The notes beneath the pieces were generated by a model. It was given only the letters and a program-made list of their open reading frames with translations. It had not been told where the DNA came from and made no database searches. Positions 62,054 to 64,000 of a DNA stretch of 64,000 bases are shown piece after piece. Position 1 is the stretch's first letter. Each line of letters begins with the position of its first letter. A program made the position numbers and the translations under genes. Source of the stretch: Nonlabens ulvanivorans (lineage in GTDB: Bacteria > Bacteroidota > Bacteroidia > Flavobacteriales > Flavobacteriaceae); NCBI RefSeq assembly GCF_000732625.1, contig NZ_JPJI01000012.1:101816-165815 (forward strand), in the 5' to 3' direction.

Positions 62054-63016
62054 ATGGATTTACATCTATTAATTGATAACCTAAGTAACCCAGCTTTATT
62101 ATTTTTCTTTTTAGGGATTATAGCGGTTCAACTTAAGAGTGATCTTAAAATTCCCGAGAATTCCTCAAAATTTATTTCTCTTTATTTACTGTTAGCGATA
62201 GGATTTAAAGGTGGACAAGAATTGTCACATAGCGAATTTGATATGGAAATTGTCTGGTCTTTATTATTCGGTGTTTTACTTGCTATTGTTGTTCCTATTT
62301 ATGCTTATTTCATTTTGCGTCGTAAGATGAATGTCTATAATTCTGGAGCAATTGCAGCAGCATATGGATCTGTAAGTGCAGTTACTTTTGTTACGGCTAT
62401 CTCTTTTTTAGAGATGGAACAAATGGATTTCAGTGGGCATATGGTTGCTGTAATGGCACTTATGGAAGCTCCTTCCATTATGGTAGGCCTTTTATTAATT
62501 TCTCTATTTAATAAAGATAAATCAGATAAGGTCTCTACAAAAACGGTGTTGCATCATGCACTCACTAATGGTAGTGTAATCCTAATAATAGGTAGTTTAG
62601 TAATAGGCCTGTGTGCAAGTGAGGCTCAAGCCGAAGGAATTAAACCCTTTACAACCGATTTGTTTAAAGGATTTCTTGCAGTATTCTTATTAGATATGGG
62701 AATCACCAGTGGAAGAAAATTGTCAACCTTTTTAAAGAAAGGATGGTTTGCGGTTGCTTTTGCAATTATTATACCTATTGTTAATGGGATTATCGTGGCG
62801 GTAGTAAGTGGGCTTTTTGTAACAGAAACAGGAGACCGATTATTGTTTTCTATTCTAGCAGCTAGCGCATCGTACATTGCGGTACCAGCCGCTATGAAAT
62901 TAGCTGCACCTAAAGCTAATCCTAGTCTTTATATACCGATGGCACTTGCTATAACGTTTCCTTTCAACATTACTTTGGGAATGCCATTATACCTTAATGT
63001 AATACAGTCATTTTAA
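62054..63016 (+). CDS. SbtA-like sodium-dependent bicarbonate permease
   Basis: 320 residues with about ten membrane segments in two inverted halves. SLYLLLAIGFKGGQELS and AIAAAYGSVSAVTFVTAISFLE, then AVFLLDMGITSGRKLSTF and ILAASASYIAVPAAMKLAAPKANPSLY, match the SbtA family signature. In cyanobacteria SbtA concentrates bicarbonate; in heterotrophs it could feed anaplerotic carboxylation. Terminator follows. Confidence 0.9.
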   Translation: MDLHLLIDNLSNPALLFFFLGIIAVQLKSDLKIPENSSKFISLYLLLAIGFKGGQELSHSEFDMEIVWSLLFGVLLAIVVPIYAYFILRRKMNVYNSGAIAAAYGSVSAVTFVTAISFLEMEQMDFSGHMVAVMALMEAPSIMVGLLLISLFNKDKSDKVSTKTVLHHALTNGSVILIIGSLVIGLCASEAQAEGIKPFTTDLFKGFLAVFLLDMGITSGRKLSTFLKKGWFAVAFAIIIPIVNGIIVAVVSGLFVTETGDRLLFSILAASASYIAVPAAMKLAAPKANPSLYIPMALAITFPFNITLGMPLYLNVIQSF

Positions 63017-63024
63017 CCTATCAA

Positions 63025-63066
63025 AATAAGTAAAGAGATTGAGATTTTTTAATCTCTTTACTTATT
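63025..63066. terminator. Bidirectional terminator
   Basis: 16-bp stem AATAAGTAAAGAGATT/AATCTCTTTACTTATT around a 10-base loop between convergent sbtA-like and hypothetical genes. Confidence 0.88.
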
Positions 63067-63076
63067 TGATTTGTTT

Positions 63077-63535
63077 TTAAAACACTAGATCTAGTGAGTG
63101 TATAGGTTGATGGTTATCAGTCTCAAAAAGTTTGGAATAATCTGATATATCGTCGATACCTTCTAATTTACATAATATGGTAATGGCGGCACACAACCCT
63201 TCAAACTGAATCACTTGGCTTTTTGGGTCCTTAGGTTTAAAATGATGATGTCTTAATGGTAATTGATAGCCGCAACCTTGTAAAAAAGCGTGTTCAATAC
63301 GCAATAGTTCCGAAGGTAAGTAACCATTAAAACGTTTTCCTAGTTTCTCATTGACTAAGCCTACATAATTAAGCTTTACAGAACCGTGATCATCAGATAG
63401 ATGTTTCCAGAAATCCTTATTATCGCAAATATTACCTACTGCACAATGACATGCACATTCTGGATGCAAGGTTCCATCATGAAAAGCTTTATATAATTTA
63501 GTGATGCTGCTTTCAAGTCTGTTTTTAATACTCAT
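63077..63535 (-). CDS. Conserved-looking hypothetical protein with Cys cluster, 152 aa
   Basis: 152 residues. The N-terminal third has HPECACHCAVGNIC (four Cys, two His), a possible metal site; the middle has LQGCGYQLPLRHHHFK. No signal peptide. In related genomes such proteins have been given an NqrF-like name, but nothing in this sequence supports a sodium pump subunit. Function unknown. Confidence 0.72.
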   Translation of the reverse strand: MSIKNRLESSITKLYKAFHDGTLHPECACHCAVGNICDNKDFWKHLSDDHGSVKLNYVGLVNEKLGKRFNGYLPSELLRIEHAFLQGCGYQLPLRHHHFKPKDPKSQVIQFEGLCAAITILCKLEGIDDISDYSKLFETDNHQPIHSLDLVF

Positions 63536-63751
63536 AGTTTACTTAGTATATAAATTAAGTAGGATGTTCTTCATTCACCTTACTAATATAATTCATTAGT
63601 ATTATTTTATTGAAAATTTCAAAAATGCCACTGTTTATGTATGTTTATGGTGGCAATATCATTCTGAAAAGGGTAAACGATAGTTCTATTGTATAGATTA
63701 TAACTAGTATAGACTTAAGTTTGTCCTCATTAAGTTTATCATTATATTATT
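63536..63751. other. Intergenic interval, no feature recognised
   Basis: About 216 bp of A/T-rich sequence between divergent genes. No palindrome copy, FNR-like box, or perfect TAnnTTTG was noticed. Confidence 0.4.
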
Positions 63752-64000
63752 ATGAAGCAAAAGGTAGTTACTATAGGAGAAGTCTTGATGAGACTTACGG
63801 TTCCAGATTATAAAAGATTATTTCAAACAGTTAATTTTGATGTCACTTTTGGTGGTTCAGAGGCAAATGTTGGAGTTTCTTTAGCGCATTTTGGTTTGGA
63901 TAGTACACATATAACGGCCTTGCCAGATCATAATTTAGGAGAACGTGTAGAGCGTTTTTTAAAACTTAATGGCGTGAGCGATGAAGGCATCGTGCGCAAA
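63752..64000 (+). CDS. PfkB-family sugar kinase, KdgK-like (partial, C-terminus off window)
   Basis: 83 residues to the window edge. KQKVVTIGEVLMRLTVPD and the GGSEANVGVSLAHFG motif are those of PfkB kinases, most like 2-keto-3-deoxygluconate kinase. Phosphorylates KDG for entry into the Entner-Doudoroff-type lower pathway. The active-site DTxGAGD region lies outside the window, so the substrate is tentative. Confidence 0.85.
   Translation, partial: MKQKVVTIGEVLMRLTVPDYKRLFQTVNFDVTFGGSEANVGVSLAHFGLDSTHITALPDHNLGERVERFLKLNGVSDEGIVRK

Noticed and set aside
63077..63535. Annotation as Na+-translocating NADH-quinone reductase subunit F
   Set aside because: No 2Fe-2S, FAD or NADH motif is present; the protein is half the size and soluble.

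Overview
The window is about 64 kb of chromosome from a low-GC member of the Bacteroidota, most likely a marine pigmented Flavobacteriaceae (Nonlabens-like, but the genus cannot be fixed from the sequence alone). The evidence is the flavobacterial -7 promoter element TAnnTTTG in front of many genes, DUF4249/TonB receptor pairs, a CrtI/CrtB/CrtZ/CrtD/CruF/CrtY carotenoid operon, a split transketolase, and a palindrome with core GCTTTCGCGAAAGC that recurs 13 times.

Layout. 1-7.8 kb: a truncated FAD-linked oxidase, small hypothetical and SRPBCC genes, then a periplasmic chaperone cluster (two PpiC/SurA-type isomerases around a lipoprotein) with a MoxR ATPase and a tiny membrane protein. 8-18 kb: aconitase behind an unusually structured leader, then a CrtA-like gene convergent with a seven-gene carotenoid operon led by a CarH-like MerR/B12-domain regulator. 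18.2-30.6 kb: housekeeping genes: tRNA-Leu, tRNA-Lys, aroK, a PRTase, a methyltransferase, an S4 protein, an FKBP lipoprotein, split transketolase, tgt, an LptG-like permease, a DMT exporter, accA and dnaB. 30.8-34.1 kb: an accessory patch of small lipoproteins disrupted or decorated by REP-like repeats around a REP-associated tyrosine transposase (RAYT). 34.1-38.1 kb: mqo and a surface protein with YadA-like head repeats.

38.1-51.7 kb is the most coherent unit: six universal stress proteins, a TauE-type permease and a TerB-like/DnaJ/CbpM/DinB/MscS/DeoC/DeoD operon surround a PAS histidine kinase and a response regulator fused to a CRP/FNR domain. Six promoters here carry an FNR/FixK-like box TGATnnnnATCA, each starting exactly 35 bp before a -7 element. 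This looks like a local, self-contained regulon, probably controlled by the kinase/regulator pair, with FixL-FixJ-FixK logic condensed into two proteins.

51.8-64 kb: tRNA-Ser, a 47-residue basic protein, sanA-like, thioesterase, nitroreductase, a thioredoxin-fold protein, a DUF4249/TonB receptor pair, nitronate monooxygenase, a COG2509-type flavoprotein, a LysR regulator divergent from an SbtA-like bicarbonate permease, and the start of a PfkB sugar kinase. No rRNA, CRISPR array, prophage or conjugative genes were seen. All coordinates and motif alignments were read by eye without database searches.
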